DNA of 64,000 nt from Novipirellula galeiformis. Lineage in GTDB: Bacteria; Planctomycetota; Planctomycetia; Pirellulales; Pirellulaceae. The stretch spans positions 407,260 through 471,259 of the forward strand of contig NZ_SJPT01000004.1 in NCBI RefSeq assembly GCF_007860095.1, read 5' to 3'. The notes beneath the pieces are model-generated. The model did not search any database. It was not told where the DNA came from and was given only the letters and a program-made list of their open reading frames with translations. The translations under genes were made by a program, and so were the position numbers. Of this stretch, positions 9,184 through 18,401 are shown in pieces. How positions within the stretch are numbered: the first letter of the stretch is position 1; every line of letters begins with the position of its first letter.

Positions 9184-12100
9184 TCAGAGCGACCGGGCGT
9201 ACCGGGTTTGCAGCGATTCGACTTCCAACGATCCTTCGCGCATCGCCGTCATCGCTCGAATCGCGGCTTCGGCAGCAGCCACCGTGGTAATGCAAGGTAC
9301 ACCGCATTGCACCGCAGCCGAGCGAATCTTGCCTTCATCGGTTCGAGCGCCCTTGCCGCTCGGCGTATTGATGATCAATTGCACGTCGCCGTTTTTCAGG
9401 TAGTCAATCAGGTTCGGGTGCCCTTCGGCAAGCTTCTTGACGCGAGTCACCTTCACGCCCTCGGATTCCAATTTTGCCGCCGTCCCGCTCGTTGCAAGCA
9501 GTTCGAAGCCAAGCTCCGTCAAACTCTTGCCAAGCAGCACGACAGAATCTTTGTGCCGTGGCGCGAGGCTGAGAAAAATCTTGCCGGTCTCGGGTAACAC
9601 CGAGCCCGCAGCGATTTGACTCTTCGCAAACGCGAGCGAAAACTTCTCGCTGATCCCCATCACTTCACCGGTGCTTCGCATTTCAGGACCGAGCACGATG
9701 TCGACGCCGCTGAACTTGCGGAAGGGGAAAACGCTTTCCTTGATCGAGACATGCCGTGGAATCGGTTCTTCGGTAACACCGAGCTCCTTGAGCGAGATGC
9801 CCGTCATCACCTTGGTCGCGATGTTTGCCACAGGAACGCCCGTCGCCTTGGCCACAAACGGTACCGTGCGGCTCGCACGCGGATTCACTTCCAAGATGTA
9901 CAACGTCGGCTTATTGTCTTCCATCTTGATCGCGTATTGAATGTTCATCAAACCGATGACCTTCAACCGCATGGCCAAACGTTTCGTGGTCTCACGAATT
10001 TCGGCCAAAATCGGCTGCGTCAAACTGAACGGAGGAATCGCACACGCCGAGTCGCCCGAGTGCACCCCGGCTTCTTCGATGTGCTCCATGATTCCCATCA
10101 GCACACAATCGGTGCCATCGGCGATGGCATCGACATCCACCTCGGTTGCATCTTCGAGGAAACGATCGATCAAGACCGGTTGTCCATCGGCCACGATGAA
10201 CGCTTCGGCGACATAACGCTCGAACTGCGATTGATCGTAACAAATCTCCATCGCTCGACCGCCCAGCACGAAACTAGGGCGAACCAATGCGGGGTAGCCA
10301 ATCTTTTTGGCTTCGCGGCGGGCTTCGTCCATGTTGCGAGCGATGCCGCTTGGAGGTTGCCGCAAGCCAAGGTCTTCGATCAATTTTTGGAACAGTTCGC
10401 GGTCTTCGGCCGCTTCAATCGTTTCCACGCTGGTGCCAATGATCGGCACCCCTGCTTCCTTCAATCCGCGAGCCAAATTCAGAGGCGTTTGTCCTCCGAA
10501 TTGAGCAATCACGCCGTCCGGCTTGATCGCGTCACAGATGTTGAGCACGTCTTCGATCGTTAACGGTTCAAAGAACAGCATGTCCGACGTGTCGTAATCG
10601 GTACTAACCGTCTCGGGATTGCTGTTGACCATCACGCTTTCGATGCCGATTTCACGCAACGCGAAACTGGCGTGACAACAACAATAATCAAACTCAATCC
10701 CTTGCCCAATCCGGTTCGGCCCCCCACCGAGAATGATGACTCGCTTCTTGCCTGATGGCGGCGGAAGCTCATCCTCGTGCTCGTACGTGCTGTAGTAGTA
10801 CGGCGTATAGGCTTCGAACTCGGCGGCACAGGTATCGACGCTTTTGAAGACAGGTTTGACGTCCAAACTCAGCCGCTTGGTGCGAACCTTCAACTCCGTG
10901 GTGGACGTCATTTTTGCGATCTGACGATCCGAGAATCCTGTCCGTTTGGCTTGCCAGAAATCGTCTCGTGTCATCGCATCGATCGAACCGATCGCCAAGA
11001 TGCGATCCTCTTCTTCGATGATTTGGAACATGTGATCGAGGAACCAAGGGTCGATATGAGTGAGCGAATGAATCTCCTCCATCGACATGCCGGCCTTCAT
11101 TGCGTAACGCATGTAGAAGATGCGTTCCGCACCTGGCGTGCTGAGCTTGGCAACGATTTCGTCATGGTCCGATTGGTTTTCGGTCCCCCAGGTGTCACGG
11201 TTATCGCTACCGAGACCAAAGGCGCCGACTTCCAAGCCACGCATTGCTTTTTGAAGTGATTCCTTGAACGTCCGCCCAATCGCCATCGTCTCGCCAACGC
11301 TCTTCATTTGAGTCGTTAACGTGGCGTCCGCTTCGGGAAATTTTTCGAACGCGAACCGAGGCATCTTGGTGACGACGTAATCAATCGTCGGCTCAAAACA
11401 CGCTTTGGTCTTCTTGGTAATGTCGTTGGGAAGTTCCCAAAGTCGGTAACCGATAGCCAACTTGGCCGCGATTTTTGCAATCGGATATCCCGTCGCCTTA
11501 CTCGCCAAGGCACTCGATCGGCTGACGCGAGGGTTCATCTCGATCACGATCATGCGTCCGGTGCCCGGCTCGATCGCGAATTGGATGTTGCTGCCGCCCG
11601 TTTCCACCCCAATCTCGCGGATCACAGCCAACGATGCGTCACGCATCCGTTGATACTCTTTGTCGGACAATGTTTGTGCGGGCGCCACGGTGATCGAGTC
11701 GCCTGTGTGAACCCCCATCGCATCGAAGTTTTCAATGCTACAAATGATCACGCAATTGTCGTCGCGATCGCGGACGACTTCCATCTCATATTCTTTCCAA
11801 CCGATGATCGATTCCTCGATCAATACTTCGGTGACCGGCGATTGATCGAGTCCATTTTGGACAAGCGAATCGAACTCATCCCGGTTGTACGCGATCGCGG
11901 ATCCAGAACCGCCCATCGTAAAACTCGGGCGAACCACCGCGGGCAAACCGACAAGCGCCAACGCTTCACGCGCTTCTTGCAAGGTGTGAACGGTGCGTCC
12001 TAGACAGACATCCAGACCGATCTTCTCCATCGCCGCTTTGAACTGCTCTCGCTCTTCAGCCTTGGCGATCACCTTGGCGTTGGCACCAATCATCTCGACG

Positions 12101-12435
12101 CCGTACTTTTCCAGCACCCCGTTGGCCTCGAGGTCCATCGCGACGTTCAGCCCCGTTTGCCCCCCGAGCGTCGGCAACAATACATCGGGACGCTCTTTGG
12201 CAATGATCTTTTCGACCATTTGCCAAGTCAACGGTTCGATGTAAGTGGCATCGGCGGTTGCCGGATCCGTCATGATCGTGGCCGGGTTGCTGTTAACCAG
12301 CACAACCTCATAGCCCTCTTCGCGTAACGCCTTGCACGCTTGTGTACCCGAATAATCAAATTCACAAGCCTGCCCAATTACGATCGGACCACTACCAATT
12401 AGCAGGATTTTTTTGATATCGTCTCGACGAGGCAC
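9184..12435 (-). CDS. carB: carbamoyl-phosphate synthase large subunit
   Basis: The 1083-residue protein has the length and duplicated architecture of CarB: two ATP-grasp halves, each opening with a dinucleotide-like loop ([20 protein letters not shown] near residue 10 and [19 protein letters not shown] near 570), with NSNPAT and NSNPET signatures, an oligomerisation region between them, and a C-terminal MGS-like allosteric domain (about residues 945-1083). It makes carbamoyl phosphate from bicarbonate, ATP and ammonia released by CarA, feeding arginine and pyrimidine synthesis. carA is not adjacent, so the subunit genes are separated in this genome. No frame problems are seen. Confidence 0.97.
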   Translation of the reverse strand: MPRRDDIKKILLIGSGPIVIGQACEFDYSGTQACKALREEGYEVVLVNSNPATIMTDPATADATYIEPLTWQMVEKIIAKERPDVLLPTLGGQTGLNVAMDLEANGVLEKYGVEMIGANAKVIAKAEEREQFKAAMEKIGLDVCLGRTVHTLQEAREALALVGLPAVVRPSFTMGGSGSAIAYNRDEFDSLVQNGLDQSPVTEVLIEESIIGWKEYEMEVVRDRDDNCVIICSIENFDAMGVHTGDSITVAPAQTLSDKEYQRMRDASLAVIREIGVETGGSNIQFAIEPGTGRMIVIEMNPRVSRSSALASKATGYPIAKIAAKLAIGYRLWELPNDITKKTKACFEPTIDYVVTKMPRFAFEKFPEADATLTTQMKSVGETMAIGRTFKESLQKAMRGLEVGAFGLGSDNRDTWGTENQSDHDEIVAKLSTPGAERIFYMRYAMKAGMSMEEIHSLTHIDPWFLDHMFQIIEEEDRILAIGSIDAMTRDDFWQAKRTGFSDRQIAKMTSTTELKVRTKRLSLDVKPVFKSVDTCAAEFEAYTPYYYSTYEHEDELPPPSGKKRVIILGGGPNRIGQGIEFDYCCCHASFALREIGIESVMVNSNPETVSTDYDTSDMLFFEPLTIEDVLNICDAIKPDGVIAQFGGQTPLNLARGLKEAGVPIIGTSVETIEAAEDRELFQKLIEDLGLRQPPSGIARNMDEARREAKKIGYPALVRPSFVLGGRAMEICYDQSQFERYVAEAFIVADGQPVLIDRFLEDATEVDVDAIADGTDCVLMGIMEHIEEAGVHSGDSACAIPPFSLTQPILAEIRETTKRLAMRLKVIGLMNIQYAIKMEDNKPTLYILEVNPRASRTVPFVAKATGVPVANIATKVMTGISLKELGVTEEPIPRHVSIKESVFPFRKFSGVDIVLGPEMRSTGEVMGISEKFSLAFAKSQIAAGSVLPETGKIFLSLAPRHKDSVVLLGKSLTELGFELLATSGTAAKLESEGVKVTRVKKLAEGHPNLIDYLKNGDVQLIINTPSGKGARTDEGKIRSAAVQCGVPCITTVAAAEAAIRAMTAMREGSLEVESLQTRYARSL

Positions 12436-13332
12436 GGAGTTTTCCCGAGTTTTAGGGGGATGCGGTTAGTTCGAAATCTGACACGCTGGGCCGCAGACAA
12501 TCCGGCGGCGGATCATCCGGGGAAACACGTAAGCCCCTACGTATGCAAATTGCCGCAAAGAATAGCAAAGAATCCCGTGTTGCCGTAGAGGTCACTTGGC
12601 GCTTAAACCACTTGCGCCGCAGATCAAGTCCTAGATCCACGGTGAGTGGCCCCCGCAGCGAGATTCTCCTTGCGGAGTGAGCCCAAATGCCGGTCCCATC
12701 AATTCCACCCTCATGATGCCGGATCCAGCAACTACCGTTCCGAGATGACTAAGCGGCCACCCAAAATGCCCCGTGGGACACCGCGGGGCAAAAAACCAAA
12801 CTCCCCACGCCGTCCAATTCCCTCCCTCACGCCACTCGCCCACGCCGCCACTACGGACGACAGCAAAATGCCCGAGAAACACGATCGAGGCACTCAAATG
12901 CTTCGAACGGGGCACCTTTTTTCTTACCCTAAAAACAAGCCACCTTAAAACGCCCCCCCCGCGTGATGGCTGCGCGATTTAGAGCGACTTGGCGACTTAG
13001 GGGCTGTTTTAGGGCCGTCCGAATTTCAAGGGCTGCGATCCTTTCAAGGGCTGCGATCCCGACACGAAGGTCGTTCGAACGTATCGCTGTGCCTATTTGA
13101 TCATCGAGAGGGGGCAAACACGGATCATCGTTTCGGGCAGGAGCCACGGCGTCATCAGCCGGTCACCCGAACAACGGTGCACGTCCGACAACCGATCGCA
13201 ACAAATGCGACCCGAACAGGGGCAAAACCATGGCACTCGTGGTCAATTCCCCAGCGGTGTGCGGGTGGCCCAAAAGCTGGGGCGACCGGGAGTAACCGAG
13301 GGCGATTTTTCACCGCGAAGTAAAGTCATTCG
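12436..13332. other. spacer of about 0.9 kb without a convincing gene
   Basis: This stretch lies between the start of carB and the end of the esterase gene. It holds several short overlapping ORFs on both strands, rich in Pro, Arg and Ser, with no recognisable domains, no good ribosome-binding sites and no hydrophobic pattern. The promoter for carB should lie near its right-hand start but I cannot point to clear boxes. A short tandem repeat lies at 13024-13059. Confidence 0.55.
13024..13059. repeat. two tandem copies of an 18-bp unit
   Basis: TTTCAAGGGCTGCGATCC occurs twice back to back (13024-13041 and 13042-13059). It is intergenic and has no visible palindrome. Confidence 0.8.
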
Positions 13333-14211
13333 TTAAGGGGATTTTAAATTCGAAGTGGCGAGGTGTGTAACAAACCAAGCCACCATGGCTTCGCTCGCCT
13401 GCTGCGCATCTTCGCCGTGAAAACGATGCCCGGCGTCATTGAACTCGATGAGTTCGCTCGCGACGTTGGCTTTTTCAAAAGCGGCCAGAATGTTGCGACT
13501 GTGCTCAATCGGCACCAGCTCATCTGCGGCTCCCGCCAACAACAGCGTCGGTGCGTCATCGGACGTGACATACACGAGTGGCGAGACCGACTCTGCCTGT
13601 TGAACGTTGATCTGTAGAGCCGGAAAACGGTCGTAGGCGGACAAACGCTCCGGAGCATCTTGAGCCATCACCCTCAAATCGCTCGGTGCGACGTAGGCCA
13701 CCACGGCATCGACTCGGCTGCTAACTCGATCGATGGGGTCGTTGGCATCCGAATTTCCTTCGTCCGACGCCGTCCCCAGCATTAACGACAAATGCCCCCC
13801 CGCGCTGAGTCCGAAAACTCCAATTCGCTTCGGATCGATACCAAAATCCTCCGCGTTGCTGCGAATGAATCGAACACTGCGGCGCACATCCGCAACGGCT
13901 TCCGCGATGGAGAACTTGGGACTGCTGCCATGCCGTACCGCGAACACGGAAAAGCCATTGTCGGTCAACGGTCGGAAACGATACTGAGCCTGCTCGGGGG
14001 GCGTCCAACTGGAATACCATCCCCCACTGACCATAAACAAAACCGCCGCTCCGTTGGGGTTCTCCGCAGGAGTGAAAACATCACACGTCATCGCCAGCCC
14101 CAGTTTATGCCCGTAGACCACATCGGCGGCGATGGTGACGTCCCCCGCGTCCAATCGCGATGATAACGAGACAAACAGCACCGCAAACAACATCGCGAAC
14201 GTTTTTCGCAT
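13333..14211 (-). CDS. exported alpha/beta-hydrolase esterase
   Basis: Starting at the Met encoded at 14211 gives MRKTFAMLFAVLFVSLSSRL, a good signal peptide; an in-frame Met 12 codons upstream (14247) is less likely. The mature domain (about residues 22-292) has the esterase/lipase signatures: GLSAGGHLSLML with the nucleophilic Ser, an Asp in GAADELVPIEHS and a His in DAGHRFHGE. DVRRSVRFIR just before the nucleophile is typical of BD-FAE/carboxylesterase-like enzymes, which often deacylate plant or algal polysaccharides. The substrate cannot be read from sequence. The gene is divergent from the giant exported protein downstream, about 340 bases from its start. Confidence 0.85.
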   Translation of the reverse strand: MRKTFAMLFAVLFVSLSSRLDAGDVTIAADVVYGHKLGLAMTCDVFTPAENPNGAAVLFMVSGGWYSSWTPPEQAQYRFRPLTDNGFSVFAVRHGSSPKFSIAEAVADVRRSVRFIRSNAEDFGIDPKRIGVFGLSAGGHLSLMLGTASDEGNSDANDPIDRVSSRVDAVVAYVAPSDLRVMAQDAPERLSAYDRFPALQINVQQAESVSPLVYVTSDDAPTLLLAGAADELVPIEHSRNILAAFEKANVASELIEFNDAGHRFHGEDAQQASEAMVAWFVTHLATSNLKSP

Positions 14212-14553
14212 CGGAATCCAACTTTCATCGAGAGGGTGAAATCGCAACGGTTCTCATGGCGACTCCCCTCTCGCCATAACGCAAGTTGCTAGCGAGACGA
14301 CGAACCTCGCCATGCTCAATATAACCAGCGTTTTCCCGGGCACAGCTCAACTTCAAGGCCCGCACAGCTCGATTTCTAGGCCGTCCGGTCATCATTCCGG
14401 GGCCCGATGCGACTCAATTCTTTGCAAAAACTCAACAATTACTTACTGGACCCACCGAGGTACTCGCGGTTAGCATTGCAGCAGGGGCAGTTAAGAAAGA
14501 GGGGGTGCAGCCAGCATTCTAATCGCTACGTCCAACCGTCCAGGGGAAACGTC
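14212..14553. other. divergent promoter region between the esterase and the giant exported protein
   Basis: About 340 bases between two divergent starts. An in-frame ATG at 14407 could extend the giant protein by 49 codons, but the added peptide is Arg/Gln-rich without coding character, so I treat it as leader DNA. I see no clear palindromic operator or riboswitch. Confidence 0.5.
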
Positions 14554-17500
14554 ATGTCGCTGATCCAAAAAAGGTCTCGCTCGAATCGCCAGAATCTTCA
14601 CTGGAGTATCGCTCCACTGGAACAACGCCTGCTGTTGGCGGGCGACGCGGGGGTCGCCGTCGCCGAGGCAATCCCTGCCGAAGTCGCTGCTCCGGCCCCC
14701 CCCCACTCGCTCACGACGACCCACCAAAGCGCCAGCGTAGATCCAGATCAGGCGGTCGCCACAGCGGTCCACCTCGTCTTTGTCGATGCCGCCGTCGAAG
14801 ACCTCGACACGTTAATCGATGCGATCGAGTCCCCGTTTGAAATCGTGTTGCTTTCGCCAGACTCGTCGGGCGTTGCTCAAATCACCGATGCGATGGCGAA
14901 CCACGCCTCCGTGGCAAGCATTCATTTGATCGGTCATGGTCGCGCCGGCGCGATCATGCTTGGCAACGAAATGATCGACGAAGCAACGCTGCTATCCCAC
15001 GCCGCGGAGCTACACCGGTGGTCCGAATCGTTGACCAAAGAAGCGGATATTTTGCTCTATGGTTGCGAAACCGGAGCTCAACAAGAGGGTGCAAATTTCA
15101 TCAAACGTTTGGCGAGATTGACTGGCGCTGACGTCGCCGCGTCGAGCGACACGACCGGACATCGATCCAAGGGCGGCAATTGGGAACTCGAACGAAGCGT
15201 CGGAATGATCGACTCACCGTTGCCCTTCGCAAACGAGTTTCGCAATACTTACGACGCCATTCTGCCGGTGACGATTCGCGCGGCCGGCACCACCAACGAA
15301 GAACAAATGCTGTTGCAAATCGATGGCGTCACCGTGGCGACCTACGACAACGTCGGTGGCAATGCCTCCAACGACACCTTCGTCAACTACACTTACAACG
15401 AAGACGGCATTAACCCCAATCAAGTCCGCATCGTATTCACCAATGACCTTTATGATCCGGCCAACGGGATCGATCGCAATCTGCGAGTGGACAGTATCAA
15501 CATCGATGGCGTGACCTACCAAACCGAAGACCCCAGCGTGTTCTCCACCGGCGTCTGGTTACCCGAAGATGGCATTGAACCAGGTTACCGAACGAGTGAG
15601 TACTTGGCCTCCAACGGTTACTTTCAATATGCCGGCGAAAGCAACAACGAAGGCTCGTTGATTGAAATTCGAGCGATGGGCCAAGAGGGGACGGAACAGT
15701 TTGATTTGCAAATCGATGGCCAAACCGTTGCCTCCTACGACGCGACAACGTCATTCGATTTCTATCAATTCCGCAGCGGCACCACGGTCACGGCGGACCA
15801 GATTCGGGTGGTGTTCAAAAACGATTTTTATGACCCAGCCAACGGAATCGATGCCAATTTGACCGTCGACTACATTTCAATTGATTCGAGCCGATTCGAA
15901 ACCGAAGCACCGACGGTTTATTCCACCGGAGTTTGGAAGGAAGCCGACGGCATCGCGCCCGGATTCCGTGAAGATGAAACCCTCGCCACGAATGGTTATT
16001 TCCAATACGCCGAGCAAAGCACCACGAATCCTGGCGTGATCGCGTTGGACACCAGCGTGATCCAAGTCAACGAGGCGGCCGGTTCGGTAACCATCCAAGT
16101 CAATCGAACCACGGGAAGCGACGGTATCGTCAGCGTCGACTACCAAACGCTAGGCAACACGGCGGAAGACGGAATCGACTTTCAAGGGCAAAGTGGGACG
16201 TTGACCTTTGCCGACGGACAAACGACGGCCAGTGTGGTCGTGCCCATTATCGCAGACACCTTAACCGAAGGGAACGAATCGTTCTCCTTTGCGATCGACA
16301 ATATCCAAGGAGGTGCAACGATACTGGCACCACGAACCGCGACAATCACCATCCGCGATGATCAATTGCCAAACTACCCCTCCTTTGTCGGCGCGACGGG
16401 CTTAGAGCTCAATGGCGATGCGTCGATCAACGGCTCGGCATTGCGCTTAACCGGCGCGCAAGAATTGGTTGCGGGCACCGCATTTTACCAATCTCCTCTT
16501 CCGCTCGGCGCGGACACCTCCTTTGTGACTTCGTTTCAATTTCAATTGACCGGAGGCAATGCAACCGCAGGTGCCGATGGGTTTACGTTCGCACTGCAAA
16601 ATGCAGCGAACGGAGCGAATACCGTGGGGAACGAAGGCGGCGGGCTTGGAATTGACGGCGTCTCCAATAGCGTTGCGATTAAGTTCGATACGTATCAAAA
16701 CCCAGGCGATCCCAATGACAATCACGTCGGCATTGTCGTCAACGGAAACGTCGGCGCGGCATTGAACAACCGCAGTGCGGCGTTCGACCTCAATAGCGGC
16801 AACGTGTTGACCGCGTGGATCGAGTACAACGGCTTTACGAACGAGATGGATGTCTTTCTGTCCGATGACGTGACTCAGCCCGACACACCGATGGTCTCGG
16901 CAGTGATCGATTTGCCAAGTTTGATTGGGAGCCAAGCGTACGTCGGATTTACCGCTGCGACGGGAGACCTCACTAACGTTCATGAAATCATGAACTGGCA
17001 ATTCACCACCGATGTTCCGGAACCCAACGATCCACCACCGACGGGAAACACCTTGGTGACGCAAACGGTTCTCTCGGGTTTGGTCAAACCGACATCCCTC
17101 GACTGGACCCCGGATGGTCGGAATCTGTACGTGTCCCAGCAAGATGGGATTGTGCGTGTGGCGCGTGACGGTGTTTTGTTAGCGACACCGACACTTGATT
17201 TCACCGCTCATGTCAACGGAACTTCCGATCGTGGCTTGCTTGATATCGCCGTGCACCCTGATCTCGAAGCCAATCCGTACTTGTACTTGCTGTACACCTA
17301 CGATCCGCCTGAGGTTTACCAGCACCTGAACGACGAGCTTGCCCGCCCCGACGGCATCGGCAATCGCGCCGCGCGGATGACTCGCGTGACGCTCGATGCA
17401 GCGACCGACTACACCACCATAATCGCCGACAGCGAAATTGTCTTACTGGGCACCAACAGCGTGTGGGACAACTTCAATGCCTTCGTCAACAGCACCACGG

Positions 17501-18315
17501 ACTTTGATGAACCGCCGGCGGGAATCCTGCCCGATGGTAGTAACCTGCGTGACTTTATCGCCACGGACAGCCAATCGCACACCATCGGTTCTATCGAATT
17601 TGGTACCGATGGCGCGTTGTACGTCTCCATTGGGGATGGCACTTCATACAACCGTGTCGATCCGCGGACCGTTCGCGTTCAAGACATCGACAACTTGAGC
17701 GGCAAGATATTGCGGGTCGACCCGCTCACCGGCGCGGGGTTGGCGGACAACCCGTTCTTTAATGGGGATCCCGACGCCAATCGTTCAAAGGTTTATCAGT
17801 ACGGGATGCGAAATCCATTCCGCATTGCCTTGGATTCGCAAACCAACCAATTGTATGTCGGCGACGTCGGTTGGACCTCCTGGGAGGAAATCAATTCCGC
17901 GGAGCCCGGCGCCAACTTTGGTTGGCCTTATTACGAAGGAGGCAGCGGCGTGAGCAACCGTACGAACAGTTACCAAGATTTACCGGAGGCCCAAGCGTTC
18001 TATGCCAGCGGAGAACCTGTGGTCGCATCGTTGTTTGCGTTGAACCATGCCGCCACCGGAATCAACGCCATCGTGCTGGGCGACGTTTATCACGGCGACG
18101 CGTATCCCGAGGAATACGAAGGCGACCTGTTCTTCAACGATCTCGGGCAAGGAATTGTTCGGAATATCAACTTTGATGCCTCGGGGGCGATCACCAGCGT
18201 CGATACGTTTACCACCGGAGCGAATGTCGTGGTGCAAATCGCTACCGGGCTCGATGGAAACTTGTATTTCGTCGATCTCGACGATGGCATCATCGGCCGC
18301 TGGGTGTTCGTCTAG
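14554..18315 (+). CDS. giant exported multidomain protein: LEPR-like, DUF4347, 2x CBM60-like, Calx-beta, lectin-like, sugar dehydrogenase
   Basis: The start at 14554 is preceded by AGGGGAAA and gives a basic N-terminus followed by LEQRLLLAGD (about residues 26-35), the planctomycete LEPR-xLL-type surface or export motif. Domains by position: DUF4347 at about 70-225 (HLIGHGRAG, LLYGCETG); two tandem repeats at about 239-362 and 368-489 resembling calcium-dependent CBM60 modules (RVDSINIDGVTYQTE and VDYISIDSSRFETE); Calx-beta at about 492-605 (DGIDFQGQSGTLTFADGQT); a legume-lectin-like module at about 608-819 (DGFTFALQN, NSVAIKFDTYQNP); and a glucose/sorbosone dehydrogenase beta-propeller at about 832-1253 (DRGLLDIAVHP, YGMRNPFRIALD, GWPYYEGG). 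It likely binds and oxidises carbohydrate at the cell surface; the substrate is unknown. Confidence 0.85.
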   Translation: MSLIQKRSRSNRQNLHWSIAPLEQRLLLAGDAGVAVAEAIPAEVAAPAPPHSLTTTHQSASVDPDQAVATAVHLVFVDAAVEDLDTLIDAIESPFEIVLLSPDSSGVAQITDAMANHASVASIHLIGHGRAGAIMLGNEMIDEATLLSHAAELHRWSESLTKEADILLYGCETGAQQEGANFIKRLARLTGADVAASSDTTGHRSKGGNWELERSVGMIDSPLPFANEFRNTYDAILPVTIRAAGTTNEEQMLLQIDGVTVATYDNVGGNASNDTFVNYTYNEDGINPNQVRIVFTNDLYDPANGIDRNLRVDSINIDGVTYQTEDPSVFSTGVWLPEDGIEPGYRTSEYLASNGYFQYAGESNNEGSLIEIRAMGQEGTEQFDLQIDGQTVASYDATTSFDFYQFRSGTTVTADQIRVVFKNDFYDPANGIDANLTVDYISIDSSRFETEAPTVYSTGVWKEADGIAPGFREDETLATNGYFQYAEQSTTNPGVIALDTSVIQVNEAAGSVTIQVNRTTGSDGIVSVDYQTLGNTAEDGIDFQGQSGTLTFADGQTTASVVVPIIADTLTEGNESFSFAIDNIQGGATILAPRTATITIRDDQLPNYPSFVGATGLELNGDASINGSALRLTGAQELVAGTAFYQSPLPLGADTSFVTSFQFQLTGGNATAGADGFTFALQNAANGANTVGNEGGGLGIDGVSNSVAIKFDTYQNPGDPNDNHVGIVVNGNVGAALNNRSAAFDLNSGNVLTAWIEYNGFTNEMDVFLSDDVTQPDTPMVSAVIDLPSLIGSQAYVGFTAATGDLTNVHEIMNWQFTTDVPEPNDPPPTGNTLVTQTVLSGLVKPTSLDWTPDGRNLYVSQQDGIVRVARDGVLLATPTLDFTAHVNGTSDRGLLDIAVHPDLEANPYLYLLYTYDPPEVYQHLNDELARPDGIGNRAARMTRVTLDAATDYTTIIADSEIVLLGTNSVWDNFNAFVNSTTDFDEPPAGILPDGSNLRDFIATDSQSHTIGSIEFGTDGALYVSIGDGTSYNRVDPRTVRVQDIDNLSGKILRVDPLTGAGLADNPFFNGDPDANRSKVYQYGMRNPFRIALDSQTNQLYVGDVGWTSWEEINSAEPGANFGWPYYEGGSGVSNRTNSYQDLPEAQAFYASGEPVVASLFALNHAATGINAIVLGDVYHGDAYPEEYEGDLFFNDLGQGIVRNINFDASGAITSVDTFTTGANVVVQIATGLDGNLYFVDLDDGIIGRWVFV

Positions 18316-18401
18316 ACTCCACGCCTAAACCTCACGATGAGGAGGTCCCCGCAAATCCTAACGCGTCGGGTTGTGAAAGATCCAGGCGTTTGTCCGCACG
18401 G

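Noticed and set aside
9616-10563. 315-codon plus-strand ORF opposite carB
   Set aside because: Shadow of carB with atypical composition (Arg, His, Asp rich).
13024-13059. 18-bp repeats considered as a CRISPR start
   Set aside because: Only two copies with no spacer between them. No CRISPR array or cas gene is visible anywhere in the window.
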